Assembly: GCF_008931805.1 (NCBI RefSeq)
Contig: NZ_CP044399.1
Coordinates: 124,001 to 188,000, forward strand
DNA length: 64,000 nucleotides
Source: Moritella marina ATCC 15381
GTDB taxonomy: Bacteria > Pseudomonadota > Gammaproteobacteria > Enterobacterales > Moritellaceae
Reading direction: 5' to 3'
The notes below the pieces were generated by a model, which had not been told where the DNA came from, did no database searches, and saw only the letters and a list, made by a program, of their open reading frames with translations. A program made the position numbers and the translations under genes. Positions 19,326 to 28,806 of the stretch are shown here, one piece after another; position 1 is the first letter of the stretch, and each line of letters opens with the position of its first letter.

Positions 19326-20642
19326 ATGTCGTTGATTAAAAAAAATAAATTAAAACTAGCACTAATGTGGGTGCTATTAACTAGCGTATTGTTAGTCATT
19401 GTCGCGCTATTACCTGTGGGTGATAAAGTCGACAGCAAGGCGGCGATAAAGGCAGTGCCTAAAGTAGCCACTGCGTTAACGTATGAAGCTGAATTACCAC
19501 TGTATGACGCCAATACACAAGGTGAAACAGTGACAGAATCGACGGTCGCATCGATTGCCAAAGAGCTCGCTAAGTCGTATCCGAAAACGATTAACTACGT
19601 GATCCAAAAAGGCGACACGCTAGGTGGTATCTTTGAGACACTGGGCTTAAGTCAAACCAGTTTATATCAGATCCTTGAAGTGGATTTAAACGTACTTGCG
19701 TTAGACAGTATTAAACCTGGGCAAACCCTCATTTTCACTGAATTTGAAGGATTATTAACACGCCTTGAATTACAAATCAGTCTTGCGCATCAAGTCGTTT
19801 ATACAAGCTCGGGTGACAATGGTTTTGAATTTGAGCAAGTTACCCTAGAGGGTGAATGGCGTGAGCACAGTTATATTGGCAAGGTTGAATATAGCTTTGC
19901 AGGCTCAGCGAAAAAAGCCGGATTATCGTTATATGAAGCACAATTTATTGCCAGTTTATTAAAAGATAAAATTAACTTTAGTCGTGATTTACGCATTGGT
20001 GATACGTTTAAAGTATTGGTTTCTCGTCAATATATAGGCGAGGAACGTACCGGTGAAAATCGTATTGAGGCGGTAAGTATTAATAATCGCAGCCGTAATA
20101 TTAGCGCCTATTTGTACGAAGGTACTTATTATGATGAAGCGGGATTAAGTATTGAACGTGCCTTTGTACGTCGTCCGGTGAGCAGTAAATACCGTATCTC
20201 ATCGAGCTTTAACCCAAGACGTTTACATCCGGTGACGGGTTTATTACGTCCGCATAATGGAACTGATTTTGCAACGCCGATTGGCACGCCTGTTTTAGCC
20301 ACTGGCGATGGTGTGGTATCGCGTGTGATTAATCATAAGTATGCAGGCTTGTATATCGAGATCTCGAATGGCCAAACTTACAGTACCCGTTTTTTACACT
20401 TGAGTAAGGCGTTAGTGAAAAAAGGCCAACGTGTCAAGCGTGGGCAAAAAATTGCGTTATCAGGCAATACAGGGCGTACTACCGGTGCTCATCTGCATTA
20501 TGAGCTACATTTACGTGGCCGAGCAGTGAATGCCATGACGGCTGACATTCCCATTGCAACAGCGATTGATAAAAAGAAGCAAGCTGCATTCAAACTGGCG
20601 TTAAGTAATTACCATGCGGCATGGGACGAACTTAAAAGCTAA
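19326..20642 (+). CDS. mepM: M23-family murein DD-endopeptidase (MepM/ShyA-like)
   Basis: This periplasmic, probably membrane-anchored enzyme should cut D-Ala-mDAP cross-links in peptidoglycan to allow wall growth. The 438-residue protein has an N-terminal membrane segment (about 10-30), a LysM/OapA-like part ([13 protein letters not shown], near 92), a middle regulatory domain and a C-terminal M23 domain. Zinc ligands are H310 and D314 in HNGTD and the HLH at 389-391 in GAHLHYE. It overlaps the convergent arfB gene by 11 bp at the 3' end. MepM (YebA) of E. coli and ShyA of Vibrio are the nearest named homologues; which one is uncertain. Confidence 0.9.
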   Translation: MSLIKKNKLKLALMWVLLTSVLLVIVALLPVGDKVDSKAAIKAVPKVATALTYEAELPLYDANTQGETVTESTVASIAKELAKSYPKTINYVIQKGDTLGGIFETLGLSQTSLYQILEVDLNVLALDSIKPGQTLIFTEFEGLLTRLELQISLAHQVVYTSSGDNGFEFEQVTLEGEWREHSYIGKVEYSFAGSAKKAGLSLYEAQFIASLLKDKINFSRDLRIGDTFKVLVSRQYIGEERTGENRIEAVSINNRSRNISAYLYEGTYYDEAGLSIERAFVRRPVSSKYRISSSFNPRRLHPVTGLLRPHNGTDFATPIGTPVLATGDGVVSRVINHKYAGLYIEISNGQTYSTRFLHLSKALVKKGQRVKRGQKIALSGNTGRTTGAHLHYELHLRGRAVNAMTADIPIATAIDKKKQAAFKLALSNYHAAWDELKS

Positions 20643-21045
20643 CTTTTCCACGCATATTTTTAGTTTTACCTCGCTGAGTCTTAGTGTCCATACGTTTCTT
20701 TTTGGCATTACGACTTGGCTTGGTTTCGCGACGGGCTTTTTGGATCACTGTTGCCTGTTTAATTAATTCTGCCAAGCGTTCAAACGCCACTTGCTTGTTA
20801 AAATCTTGACTGCGAGATTCTTGCGATTTTATGATGATGACACCGTCTTTGGTGATGCGATGATCACGTAGTGCCAATAACCTTTCTTTATAAAACTCCG
20901 GTAATGACGAAGCCTTGATATCAAAGCGTAAATGGATCGCTGTTGATACTTTATTGACGTTTTGACCACCGGCACCTTGTGCGCGAATGGCTTGAATATC
21001 AATTTCTGAATCGGGAATTGATACATTGCTAGAGATTACGAGCAT
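20632..21045 (-). CDS. arfB: Alternative ribosome-rescue factor ArfB (YaeJ)
   Basis: ArfB hydrolyses peptidyl-tRNA on stalled ribosomes that lack a stop codon. The 137-residue protein has the release-factor GGQ at residues 26-28 ([13 protein letters not shown]) and a basic tail ([19 protein letters not shown]) that enters the empty mRNA channel, the feature separating ArfB from full release factors. It converges with the M23 peptidase gene and shares 11 bp with it. Confidence 0.93.
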   Translation of the reverse strand: MLVISSNVSIPDSEIDIQAIRAQGAGGQNVNKVSTAIHLRFDIKASSLPEFYKERLLALRDHRITKDGVIIIKSQESRSQDFNKQVAFERLAELIKQATVIQKARRETKPSRNAKKKRMDTKTQRGKTKNMRGKVSF

Positions 21046-21181
21046 GAATAAACCTTGGTATTATATTGCAGACGATATTGCGCGTACTACGCTGTGTGAT
21101 GGCGTTATGATACTCCTGTTTGTTATCATTGTTAATTTTCAATTTCATTGTTTCTAGAAGTCGTAAAATAAGAGGGTATTG

Positions 21182-21691
21182 ATGGTCACAATTCGACAGG
21201 TGCAAGAAACTGATGGACTCGCCTTATCGCTGTTGCTCAACCAACTTGATGCAGAGACCCCGTTTATGGCGATGGGTGAACAAAATAGTGCAGAGGAACT
21301 CAGCCAGCATTTAGGGTTATTTATCGATTCAGCTGCGCAAGTGCTGTTGGTGGTCGAAACAAAGGACATGCAGTTGATTGGTTTTGCGATTGGCATTACC
21401 GGTTATATTAGTGGTGACCGTAATACCGCTGCTTTGGTTATCGGTATCAAGCAAGCGCATGTAGGCATGGGATTTGGACGTCAGTTATTGACTCACATTG
21501 AAGACTGGGCTCAGGACGCACAGCTACAGCAGTTAGAGCTAGCGGTGATGAACAATAATGATAACGCGATAGTTTTTTATGAAAATATGGGATTTAAGCA
21601 ACAAATAATCCAGCCTGGCTCACTGGTTAGTGAACTGACTAAAAACGAATTATATATGATCAAGGCCGTTAATTTGCAAGAGGCAGAGTAA
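21182..21691 (+). CDS. GNAT-family N-acetyltransferase
   Basis: The 169-residue product begins VTIRQVQETDGLALSLLL, a typical GNAT start. It has the acetyl-CoA loop in AHVGMGFGRQLLTHIEDWA (near residue 97) and the late NNNDNAIVFYENMGF segment. The acceptor substrate cannot be told. ATG 21182, after AGAGGG, is preferred over the TTG immediately before it. It is divergent from arfB with about 135 bp between. Confidence 0.85.
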   Translation: MVTIRQVQETDGLALSLLLNQLDAETPFMAMGEQNSAEELSQHLGLFIDSAAQVLLVVETKDMQLIGFAIGITGYISGDRNTAALVIGIKQAHVGMGFGRQLLTHIEDWAQDAQLQQLELAVMNNNDNAIVFYENMGFKQQIIQPGSLVSELTKNELYMIKAVNLQEAE

Positions 21692-21830
21692 AACCCCTTT
21701 GCGTAGGTTGAGTTACGGGGAGGGAACAGGGTAAACTAGCGGCTCTTTGTTACGGTACATTGATCTAATCGTATTCGATAGTGTTCGGCACTCGTTACCG
21801 TAGTTGATATAATATCTAGGACCCTTTCTC

Positions 21831-24062
21831 TTGGCTAAACGTCCTGTCATTGATGACATAAAAAAACCGGTCAGAAAACGTAAAACACCAGTAAAACCGG
21901 TAGCAAAAAAAACAGCGGCTAAAAAACCGACCGCCAAAAAAACCACGAAAAAAGGCAAAAAAGTAAAACACCGCTCTTGGCCGCGAAGTCTTGCCATTTT
22001 CTTGCTTAAATTTAGCTTGGCGTTTTCGGCTATCTTTGTGCTCTACGGCATGTATTTAGACAGTAAAATTCAAGCGCGATTTTCTGGCCCTATTTGGAAA
22101 ACCCCTGCGCAGATCTACGCGCGTAGTTTAGAGCTCACACCAGGTATGTTTCTGCCTCATGATAAACTTGTCGAAGAACTGGTGTTACTGAATTATTTAA
22201 AAGTATCCAAGCCCCGTACCGCCGGGCAGTTTTCAGTATCGAAAACGAAAGTTGAATTATTACGCCGCAGCTTTACCTATCTCGATGGCACAGAGCCGAA
22301 TCAAGCGTTATTTTTAACCTTTGCGGATAGCCACTTAGTCAGTATTCGCGATCAGAAAACCGGTAAATACCTGCAGTCTGTTAATCTCGACCCTATGTTG
22401 CTTGATACCTTGCAAGCACCTAACCAAGAAGACCGTATCTTGGTGGAATTACAAAATTACCCACAACTATTAATTGATACTTTATTGCTGGTGGAAGACC
22501 GTAATTTCTACCATCACAGCGGCGTATCGCCTGTTGCGATTGTCCGTGCAGCATTCGCTAATATGAATGCAGGGCGCACAGTACAAGGTGGCAGTACCTT
22601 AACGCAGCAGTTAGTAAAAAACTTTTTCTTAACTCGACAACGTAGTTTTTGGCGTAAATTTAATGAAGCCTACATGGCATTGTTAATTAACTATCGTTTA
22701 AGTAAAGATGCGGTATTAAGTGGTTACCTTAACGAAGTTTATTTAGGCCAAAACTACAGTGATGGCGTCTATGGCTTTGGTTTAGCAAGTTACTTTTATT
22801 TTGGACGACCTGTACCAGAATTGAGCATAGACCAAATGGCATTCTTGGTTGCAGTGGTGAAAGGCCCGTCGTTTTATGATCCATGGCGCTACCCAGACCG
22901 CGCGCTAGAACGCCGTGATTTGATCATTCGTTTATTAGCTAAAAATGGCAAGATTAGCACTGCTGAATATCGCGCTGCAATCGCCAGACCCTTGGGTATT
23001 ATTCCGCGTGGCCACATGAGCGTATCAAAAGCACCCGCATTTATGTCGTTATTGCGTCGAGAGTTAAAAACTACGTTTGGTGATGCACTCTATGATCAAT
23101 CAGGATTAAAAATATTTACCAGTTTAGATCCACTCGCCCAGCGTGCTGCTGAAACTGCGATCAGTGAAAGTCTACCGCGTTTAGAAAAAGCCCGTAAAAT
23201 ATCAGGGTTAGAAACTGCCATGGTGGTGACGGATCGCCATTATGGACGGGTGACCGCGATTGTGGGTGGCCGTAATACCCAATATGCAGGCTTTAACCGT
23301 GCACTGGATGCCTCGCGTTCAATTGGTTCTGTGGTGAAACCGGCGATTTATTTAACTGCGTTTGAACAAGGTTATGATCTTAACTCACCGTTAGAAGATA
23401 AACCGCTGCGCTTGAATAACCAATATGGTAATAACTGGCAGCCGAAGAATTATGATCGAAAATACCGTGGTGAAGTGCCCTTGTATCAAGCTTTGATGCA
23501 GTCGCTTAACGTCCCTACGGTTAATTTAGGTATGGCGCTTGGCGTTGATAAGGTTATTGAAAGCTTAAAACGCTTAGGCGTGACAAAAGTTGATAATCAC
23601 TACCCATCAATGTTGTTAGGCGCGTTAAATATGTCGCCATTTCAAGTGTCACAAATGTATCAAACGATTGCGACAGCAGGCGAATACCATAAGTTAACGA
23701 GCTTAATCGCTGTGGTTGATGAAGATGGTGATTTGGTTTACCAACAAGACCTGAAAGGTAATCGTCGTTTTGATCGTAAATACACTGACTTGACGATTTA
23801 TAATATGACGCTGGTGGCTAAGAAAGGTACTGCGCGCCGTTTAAGCTGGCAATTCCCAGGTATTAATTTTGCGGGCAAAACCGGTTCTACCGATAAGCTT
23901 CGTGATAGCTGGTTTGTCGGATTAGATAATCGCGATGTCGTTACTGTATGGGTTGGTCGTGATGATAATAAAACGTCGACGTTAACGGGGTCGAGCGGTG
24001 CATTAACGGTATTTGGCGATTACATGAAATTACGCGGTGCTGATAGTCTTGCCGTGAATTAG
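21831..24062 (+). CDS. mrcB: Bifunctional penicillin-binding protein 1B
   Basis: PBP1b polymerises and cross-links peptidoglycan in the periplasm. The 743-residue protein has a very Lys-rich cytoplasmic tail (residues 1-49), one membrane segment (about 53-74), a UB2H-type region, a glycosyltransferase domain with Glu222 in EDRNFYHHSG and QGGSTLTQQ, and a transpeptidase domain with Ser500 (GSVVK), SLN and KTGS. The start is TTG at 21831 (AGGA nine bases upstream). The Lys/Thr/Pro tail is more repetitive than in E. coli. It is monocistronic. Confidence 0.95.
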   Translation: MAKRPVIDDIKKPVRKRKTPVKPVAKKTAAKKPTAKKTTKKGKKVKHRSWPRSLAIFLLKFSLAFSAIFVLYGMYLDSKIQARFSGPIWKTPAQIYARSLELTPGMFLPHDKLVEELVLLNYLKVSKPRTAGQFSVSKTKVELLRRSFTYLDGTEPNQALFLTFADSHLVSIRDQKTGKYLQSVNLDPMLLDTLQAPNQEDRILVELQNYPQLLIDTLLLVEDRNFYHHSGVSPVAIVRAAFANMNAGRTVQGGSTLTQQLVKNFFLTRQRSFWRKFNEAYMALLINYRLSKDAVLSGYLNEVYLGQNYSDGVYGFGLASYFYFGRPVPELSIDQMAFLVAVVKGPSFYDPWRYPDRALERRDLIIRLLAKNGKISTAEYRAAIARPLGIIPRGHMSVSKAPAFMSLLRRELKTTFGDALYDQSGLKIFTSLDPLAQRAAETAISESLPRLEKARKISGLETAMVVTDRHYGRVTAIVGGRNTQYAGFNRALDASRSIGSVVKPAIYLTAFEQGYDLNSPLEDKPLRLNNQYGNNWQPKNYDRKYRGEVPLYQALMQSLNVPTVNLGMALGVDKVIESLKRLGVTKVDNHYPSMLLGALNMSPFQVSQMYQTIATAGEYHKLTSLIAVVDEDGDLVYQQDLKGNRRFDRKYTDLTIYNMTLVAKKGTARRLSWQFPGINFAGKTGSTDKLRDSWFVGLDNRDVVTVWVGRDDNKTSTLTGSSGALTVFGDYMKLRGADSLAVN

Positions 24063-24087
24063 GCGGGTTATGCTGAGTATTGAGTAT

Positions 24088-24116
24088 TGGTTCGCTATAT
24101 AAGTTGTAGCGAACCA
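24088..24116 (+). terminator. Hairpin after mrcB
   Basis: TGGTTCGCTA and TAGCGAACCA form a 10-bp stem with a nine-base loop, followed by GAACTGTTTTTATT. The T run is a few bases away, so termination is plausible but not certain. Confidence 0.5.
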
Positions 24117-24155
24117 GAACTGTTTTTATTAGCTCGTGCTTTATTTGCTAGTACC

Positions 24156-24437
24156 TTATTTGATCGTACCAGCAACTTTAGTTTGATCAACACCAACGAT
24201 ACGATTTAGCACACCCAGTACCGATGAGGTATCTGAAGCGGTTGAGTTAATTGTCACAATTTCAGCATTTTCAGGCGCTAATTCCATTGCGCGTTCTTGA
24301 GTGCTGCCACCTGGGAATTGCATAAACAATATGTTCATATTCTCAGCGTGTGCACCAAATGTTTCATCTGTTTGATGAATACCAGAACAACCAGACAATC
24401 CCATAACAAGTACAGATAGTACGAATAACTTTTTCAT
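24156..24437 (-). CDS. Small lipoprotein, TRL-like
   Basis: The 93-residue product has a lipoprotein signal with lipobox LSGC (Cys17). Mature sequence is about 76 residues. The end (TINSTASDTSSVLGVLNRIVG) resembles the TRL-like pattern in which a repeated Thr/Ser stretch precedes LGI and a Gly-Asp segment. Acidic residues dominate. Function is not known. It follows the barrel-protein gene on the same strand but is cut off from it by a terminator. Confidence 0.65.
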   Translation of the reverse strand: MKKLFVLSVLVMGLSGCSGIHQTDETFGAHAENMNILFMQFPGGSTQERAMELAPENAEIVTINSTASDTSSVLGVLNRIVGVDQTKVAGTIK

Positions 24438-24570
24438 TTTAAATCCTTATAATAATATAAAGAATTATTAGAGCATTTAAGAAAATCTGATTCAATCGAT
24501 GAGATGTAAGCGTATGTGTTGAATGTAAGCGTTTGTATTAGGTAGGGAGATCTTGTCTAAATTTGAAAAC

Positions 24571-24602
24571 AAAAAAGACGAGCTTGATGCTCGTCTTTTT
24601 TC
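24571..24602. terminator. Bidirectional terminator after the barrel-protein gene
   Basis: AAAAAAGACGAGC and GCTCGTCTTTTTT pair around TTGAT; T runs on both strands. It lies 50 bp downstream of the minus-strand barrel gene. Confidence 0.9.
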
Positions 24603-24651
24603 TATATTCTCTATTTCTATATTAGCTATTTATTCTAACTATGCTTGGTGT

Positions 24652-25329
24652 TTAGAAGTGACCTTCTAAACCTAGGAATACACCGTCAATTGTTGCATCA
24701 GCTTTTACGTCATCAACTTTAAAGTCAAGTTGTTGAATACGGTAACCCGCACGGATAGACCAATCTAATACATAACCTGGGTTTAGCATGAACGCTAGAC
24801 CAATTTCAGCATCGCCGTATACATCGCCAGTGATACCAATCGCATTTACCATTGCGAATGCTTTCAGTGGGAACATTGGCAGGCCAACTTCACCGTAAGC
24901 ATAACCCATAGGTAATGGACCAGAGAATGATACATCAGTTGAACCATCTTCAAATGTACCGTTCAGTTGACGCCAAGTAACACCCGCATCAAGAGATACA
25001 ATATCATTGTCTAGGAATTCATAATAAAGCGTGAAATCAACCGTTTTCAAGTTAACATTTTCGTTTGCTGAAGAGCCTTCTACATCAACATTTGAAAAGC
25101 TAAGTGCTGCATTTGGAATTAATGGGATCGGATGTTCCACTTTCACATACATGCGGTAGTTGTATGTATCTTCATAGCCAGTAGTTGCAAGGTCATTGCC
25201 TTTGTAGCTCATTGTACCGTCAACACCTGATTGCCATACGTCTGCACCAAAATAGGTACCAATAGCGTCAGCCATTGCGTTGTTTGAAAGAGCTGTAAGA
25301 AGAGTTAGTGCAAGTAGTTGTTTTTTCAT
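24652..25329 (-). CDS. TIGR04219-like outer membrane beta-barrel protein
   Basis: The 225-residue protein has a signal peptide (cleavage near AMA-D, residue 20), alternating short strands and a final Phe (GLEGHF), as in outer-membrane barrels. The start of the mature part (IGTYFGADVWQSGVDG) and the IRAGYRIQQLDF segment fit the TIGR04219 family. Role unknown. It is monocistronic, with its own terminator, and lies between lipoprotein and hemL genes of the same strand. Confidence 0.75.
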   Translation of the reverse strand: MKKQLLALTLLTALSNNAMADAIGTYFGADVWQSGVDGTMSYKGNDLATTGYEDTYNYRMYVKVEHPIPLIPNAALSFSNVDVEGSSANENVNLKTVDFTLYYEFLDNDIVSLDAGVTWRQLNGTFEDGSTDVSFSGPLPMGYAYGEVGLPMFPLKAFAMVNAIGITGDVYGDAEIGLAFMLNPGYVLDWSIRAGYRIQQLDFKVDDVKADATIDGVFLGLEGHF

Positions 25330-25706
25330 AATGAGTCCATGTTCATCTATGTAATTATTTCGCGCAACAGTAAGCGTCCTTGGTTAATTAGTATTAGACA
25401 TTTATTCATTAAATCCTAATGCTATCAACTCACTGTTAATACTTTCGGCCAGTGTGGAAAAAAGTTTAGCGCTAATATTAATTTTATAAAGCCGTTGATA
25501 TACGGTTATTTTTGTCGGACATTATACATTTTGCAGTTAAATAATCATGTTTAATACGCTATTTATGTCATTTTAACCAAAGTAGTTGAACTTATTTTTA
25601 CCTAGTACTTTTACGAGGCGAAAAAAAAGGCACAAAAAAGCCCTGAAATAGGGCTTAATTAAATAATGAAAATGGTACTTTCATCATGCTTTTTACGGTG
25701 AACTTG
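25330..25706. other. Intergenic region between the barrel gene and hemL
   Basis: The 377-bp stretch contains the hemL terminator near 25632 and A+T-rich sequence likely to hold the barrel-gene promoter. I see no further gene or repeat. Confidence 0.6.
25632..25657 (-). terminator. Intrinsic terminator after hemL
   Basis: On the minus strand AAGCCCT and AGGGCTT pair around ATTTC, followed by TTTTGTG, about 50 bp after the hemL stop. Confidence 0.85.
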
Positions 25707-26990
25707 TTACGCTAGTTTAGCGAAACAACGTTCAGCCGCTACAATTGTTGCTTCAATATCTGCACTGCTATGTGCTGTAGATAAGAAACCAGCTTCAAAT
25801 GCAGACGGTGCAAGGTAAACACCTTCAGCTAACATCAGGTGGAAGAACTGCTTAAAGCGTTCTGCGTCACATTTGAATACACCTTCAAAACCAGTGATCT
25901 CAGCTTGGTCTGTAAAGAAGAAGCCAAACATACCGCCAACATAGTTAATTGCTAGGGGGATATTTTGACGTGCTGCTGCCGCTTTAAGGCCTTCCGCTAA
26001 TTGTTTGGTGCTGGCACTTAATTGCGCTGCTACTTCTGGCTTATCAATTTCGTTAAGTGCTGCTAGACCAGCTGCCATTGCAATTGGGTTACCTGATAAC
26101 GTACCTGCTTGGTATACAGGACCTGTTGGCGCAATGTGCTGCATGATTGCAAGTTTACCGCCAAACGCGCCTACAGGCATGCCGCCGCCAATAACCTTAC
26201 CGAGTGTTGTTAGGTCTGGTTTAACTTGATAGTGTGCTTGTGCACAGCCTGTTGCAACGCGGAAACCTGTCATTACTTCATCAAAGATAAGTACGGCATT
26301 GTATTTATCACAAATCGCACGTAGACCTTGCAGGAAACCGTCTTGTGGTGGAATGCAGTTCATGTTGCCAGCAACAGGTTCTACGATGATGCAAGAAATT
26401 TCTTCTGGATACTCAGAAAATAGTGCTTCAACGGATGCTAGGTCATTAAACGTTGCCGTTAATGTGTGTTTAGCAAAATCAGCTGGGATACCTGGAGAGC
26501 TAGGTTGACCTAATGTCAGCGCGCCAGAACCTGCTTTCACTAATAACGAGTCTGCATGGCCGTGGTAACAACCTTCAAATTTTAAGATCTTGTCACGATT
26601 AGTGTAACCACGTGCTAGGCGGATCGCGCTCATCGTCGCTTCTGTACCCGAGCTCACCATACGGATCTGCTCCATTGATGGCACCATAGCTTGTACTTTT
26701 TGCGCCATGATCACTTCGATTTCAGTCGGCGCGCCAAAGCTTAGGCCATTTTCAACAGCAGCCAGTACCGCTGATTTGATTGCAGGGTGGTTATGACCCA
26801 AGATCATTGGACCCCAAGAACCAACATAATCAATATAGGCATTGCCGTCTACATCGTAGATACGAGCGCCTTCGGCACGTTGAATAAAGAGTGGGCTACC
26901 ACCAACGCCATTGAATGCGCGCACTGGTGAGTTTACGCCACCAGGAATAATCGCTTGAGCTTGCGTGAAAAGTTGGCTTGATTTTGACAT
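25707..26990 (-). CDS. hemL: Glutamate-1-semialdehyde 2,1-aminomutase
   Basis: HemL moves the amino group of glutamate-1-semialdehyde to give 5-aminolevulinate, the first committed tetrapyrrole precursor. The 427-residue length is normal. It is a PLP fold-type I enzyme; the Schiff-base Lys265 is in [10 protein letters not shown], and [25 protein letters not shown] and [10 protein letters not shown] are typical. ATG 26990 has AGGA upstream; a TTG two codons earlier is less likely. A copy of the dispersed inverted-repeat element begins about 30 bp upstream, so it may lie within the promoter region. Confidence 0.98.
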   Translation of the reverse strand: MSKSSQLFTQAQAIIPGGVNSPVRAFNGVGGSPLFIQRAEGARIYDVDGNAYIDYVGSWGPMILGHNHPAIKSAVLAAVENGLSFGAPTEIEVIMAQKVQAMVPSMEQIRMVSSGTEATMSAIRLARGYTNRDKILKFEGCYHGHADSLLVKAGSGALTLGQPSSPGIPADFAKHTLTATFNDLASVEALFSEYPEEISCIIVEPVAGNMNCIPPQDGFLQGLRAICDKYNAVLIFDEVMTGFRVATGCAQAHYQVKPDLTTLGKVIGGGMPVGAFGGKLAIMQHIAPTGPVYQAGTLSGNPIAMAAGLAALNEIDKPEVAAQLSASTKQLAEGLKAAAARQNIPLAINYVGGMFGFFFTDQAEITGFEGVFKCDAERFKQFFHLMLAEGVYLAPSAFEAGFLSTAHSSADIEATIVAAERCFAKLA

Positions 26991-27022
26991 CTGCAATCCT
27001 TTTATCTACTGTCTGGGACTAA

Positions 27023-27187
27023 TTATACCAATTCCGAAAATTACGTAATCAAAATAATATTGCTCCTGCAAACCGCTCAAGACATCCCTGTTCGCTTAGA
27101 CAAGGCCATCCATGGCCATCCATGGCCATGTATGTTTGCGATAGCAATAGCATTTTTCTGCACAGTTATTTATAGAAATTGATATTA
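27023..27187. repeat. Dispersed inverted-repeat element, copy 2 (MITE-like)
   Basis: This 165-bp element begins TTATACCAATTCC (27023-27035) and ends with a decayed inverse (GAAATTGATATTA). The interior matches copy 1 at 6667-6820 almost base for base but holds one extra 10-bp unit: CCATGGCCAT is present as two tandem units near 27110-27130. It separates hemL from the divergent DUF6776-like gene. Confidence 0.8.
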
Positions 27188-27341
27188 TGAAGAAAATTTC
27201 AGGCGCTCATTATACCTGTTCATTGCTTTAAACGTAGATTTTTTATATTTTTAGCGACTTACATTTAACTTGTCTTTGTTTTCATCGGCAGAATCGTTAA
27301 AATAGCGCTTTATTTTTATCCATCCTCACGAAAAGGCCGAC

Positions 27342-28040
27342 ATGTTTAAGTTTATTAAACCGCGTTACATCGTATTATTGGCGCTCGCTATATTATTAGG
27401 TTATGGCTTTTCTTACTTGAAAGGCATGGAGTCGGCAGCAAAAATCACCATGAAAGATGATGAAATTGCACGACTTGATACTGCCTTTGCAGAAACCAGT
27501 AAGGTCAAAGCGCAAGTTGAAGTCGAGTTGCAAACCTCACAGGTTTTAGTGGACCAGTTAACTGAGCAACAACGTATTTTGTTTAATGAAAATGCCGAGC
27601 TAAAACGTGAACTGGTTTTTTATCAGCGTATCATGGCGCCTGAAGATGTCATTAACGGGGTACAATTAGAAAGTCTGACATTTATTCCCGAAGTCAGTGA
27701 AGATTATTACTTTATGCAAGTTGTACTGATGCAAGTGCAAAAGAAAAAGCGCCACATTAAAGCCAGCGCAGACATGGTATTTTATGGCAGTGAAGAAGGC
27801 GAACCTGTGGAGTATCGCTGGAGTGAACTGGTTGATGAAAAAGAGCAAAAGCTTACATTTTCATTCCGTTACTTCCAAACGATAGAAGCCTCAATTAAAT
27901 TCCCGCTGGGTTTTGTCCCAGAACGTGTGGCTTTTGTCGGTAAGGTAAAGGGCAATCGTTGGAATTCAGGTGTTAATTTAAAACAAAACTTTGATTGGAG
28001 CGCGGTATTGCAAAGCAGTGACACGATCTCGGGGTCATAA
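27342..28040 (+). CDS. DUF6776-like membrane-anchored coiled-coil protein
   Basis: The 232-residue product has one N-terminal membrane segment (about 9-25), then a predicted coiled coil (about 38-95, rich in Glu, Gln, Lys and Leu heptads), and a C-terminal domain with beta-like strands (YYFMQVVLMQVQKKKRHIKASADM). A gene of this type next to erpA and hemL is known in Vibrio and Shewanella and has the DUF6776 name. Its function is unknown; the topology suggests a periplasmic or envelope role. Confidence 0.65.
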   Translation: MFKFIKPRYIVLLALAILLGYGFSYLKGMESAAKITMKDDEIARLDTAFAETSKVKAQVEVELQTSQVLVDQLTEQQRILFNENAELKRELVFYQRIMAPEDVINGVQLESLTFIPEVSEDYYFMQVVLMQVQKKKRHIKASADMVFYGSEEGEPVEYRWSELVDEKEQKLTFSFRYFQTIEASIKFPLGFVPERVAFVGKVKGNRWNSGVNLKQNFDWSAVLQSSDTISGS

Positions 28041-28147
28041 GCACCTATTACCAGCATTCGAGATAAAGAGCCAATAAACGATAGTTGACTGAATTAGTCA
28101 GGTATTAGATAATTGAATGTATAAATCGAGTTTAAGTGAGAACAGAT

Positions 28148-28576
28148 ATGGAACTATTTACAGACGTTGGTGCAACTCAGGCTAACAATGAAGTTGTTGA
28201 ACAAGCTGTTACACCTGTTGCTGTGGAAGCAAGTGCAGATGACATGGCATTACCTATTTATTTTAGTGATAATGCTGCAGCACGAGTGAAAGAATTGATC
28301 ACTGAAGAAGAAAACCTAGCGCTTAAATTACGCGTGTATGTCACTGGCGGTGGTTGTTCTGGTTTCTCTTATGGTTTTACTTTTGATGAAAAAATTAACT
28401 TTGGCGACACTGTAATTGAAAAGAACGGTGTGACTATGGTTGTTGATTCTATGAGCCTACAATATTTAGTTGACGGTACTGTTGATTATATCGATGGTTT
28501 AGAAGGTTCACGTTTCTTGGTGAATAACCCTAACGCAACAACAACTTGTGGTTGTGGCTCAAGCTTCTCAATCTAA
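28148..28576 (+). CDS. erpA: A-type iron-sulfur cluster carrier ErpA
   Basis: ErpA carries Fe-S clusters to apo-proteins, including those for isoprenoid synthesis. The C-terminal 110 residues match ErpA closely: [23 protein letters not shown] and the final [11 protein letters not shown], with the three cluster cysteines. The protein is 142 residues when started at ATG 28148, about 28 longer than E. coli ErpA; the extra N-terminal part is acidic and low-complexity. A second ATG at 28244 would give a standard-length protein of 110 residues. GTG at 28136 is a third option. The terminator at 28601 follows. Confidence 0.93.
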   Translation: MELFTDVGATQANNEVVEQAVTPVAVEASADDMALPIYFSDNAAARVKELITEEENLALKLRVYVTGGGCSGFSYGFTFDEKINFGDTVIEKNGVTMVVDSMSLQYLVDGTVDYIDGLEGSRFLVNNPNATTTCGCGSSFSI

Positions 28577-28600
28577 TGAGTGCTTGAATGTAAACTATTG

Positions 28601-28630
28601 ATCCGCACTTAACAGTCGTTAAGTGCGGAT
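28601..28630 (+). terminator. Hairpin after erpA
   Basis: ATCCGCACTTAAC and GTTAAGTGCGGAT form a perfect 13-bp stem around AGTC. The following sequence is only moderately T-rich. Confidence 0.65.
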
Positions 28631-28736
28631 ATTCCCTTTCTATTTTATCAATGTTGTCTCTATATCCCCGCAGCTTATAAAAATATTAATACTTCTAGCT
28701 TATTCTTTAATGTTTGTGACCGATCGTCTTATTTTA

Positions 28737-28755
28737 GGTGATAATCATTCCTATC
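28737..28755. promoter_or_regulatory. Possible Fur-box-like site upstream of the RND operon
   Basis: GGTGATAATCATTCCTATC has an intact left and central part of the Fur pattern (TGA.AAT.ATT) but a poor right half, about 11 of 16 specified positions. It is 50-70 bp upstream of the RND adaptor gene. Weak. Confidence 0.3.
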
Positions 28756-28806
28756 ATGTTAAATATATAGCATCATAGATGCTCAATTATGTTCAAAGGA
28801 ATGATG

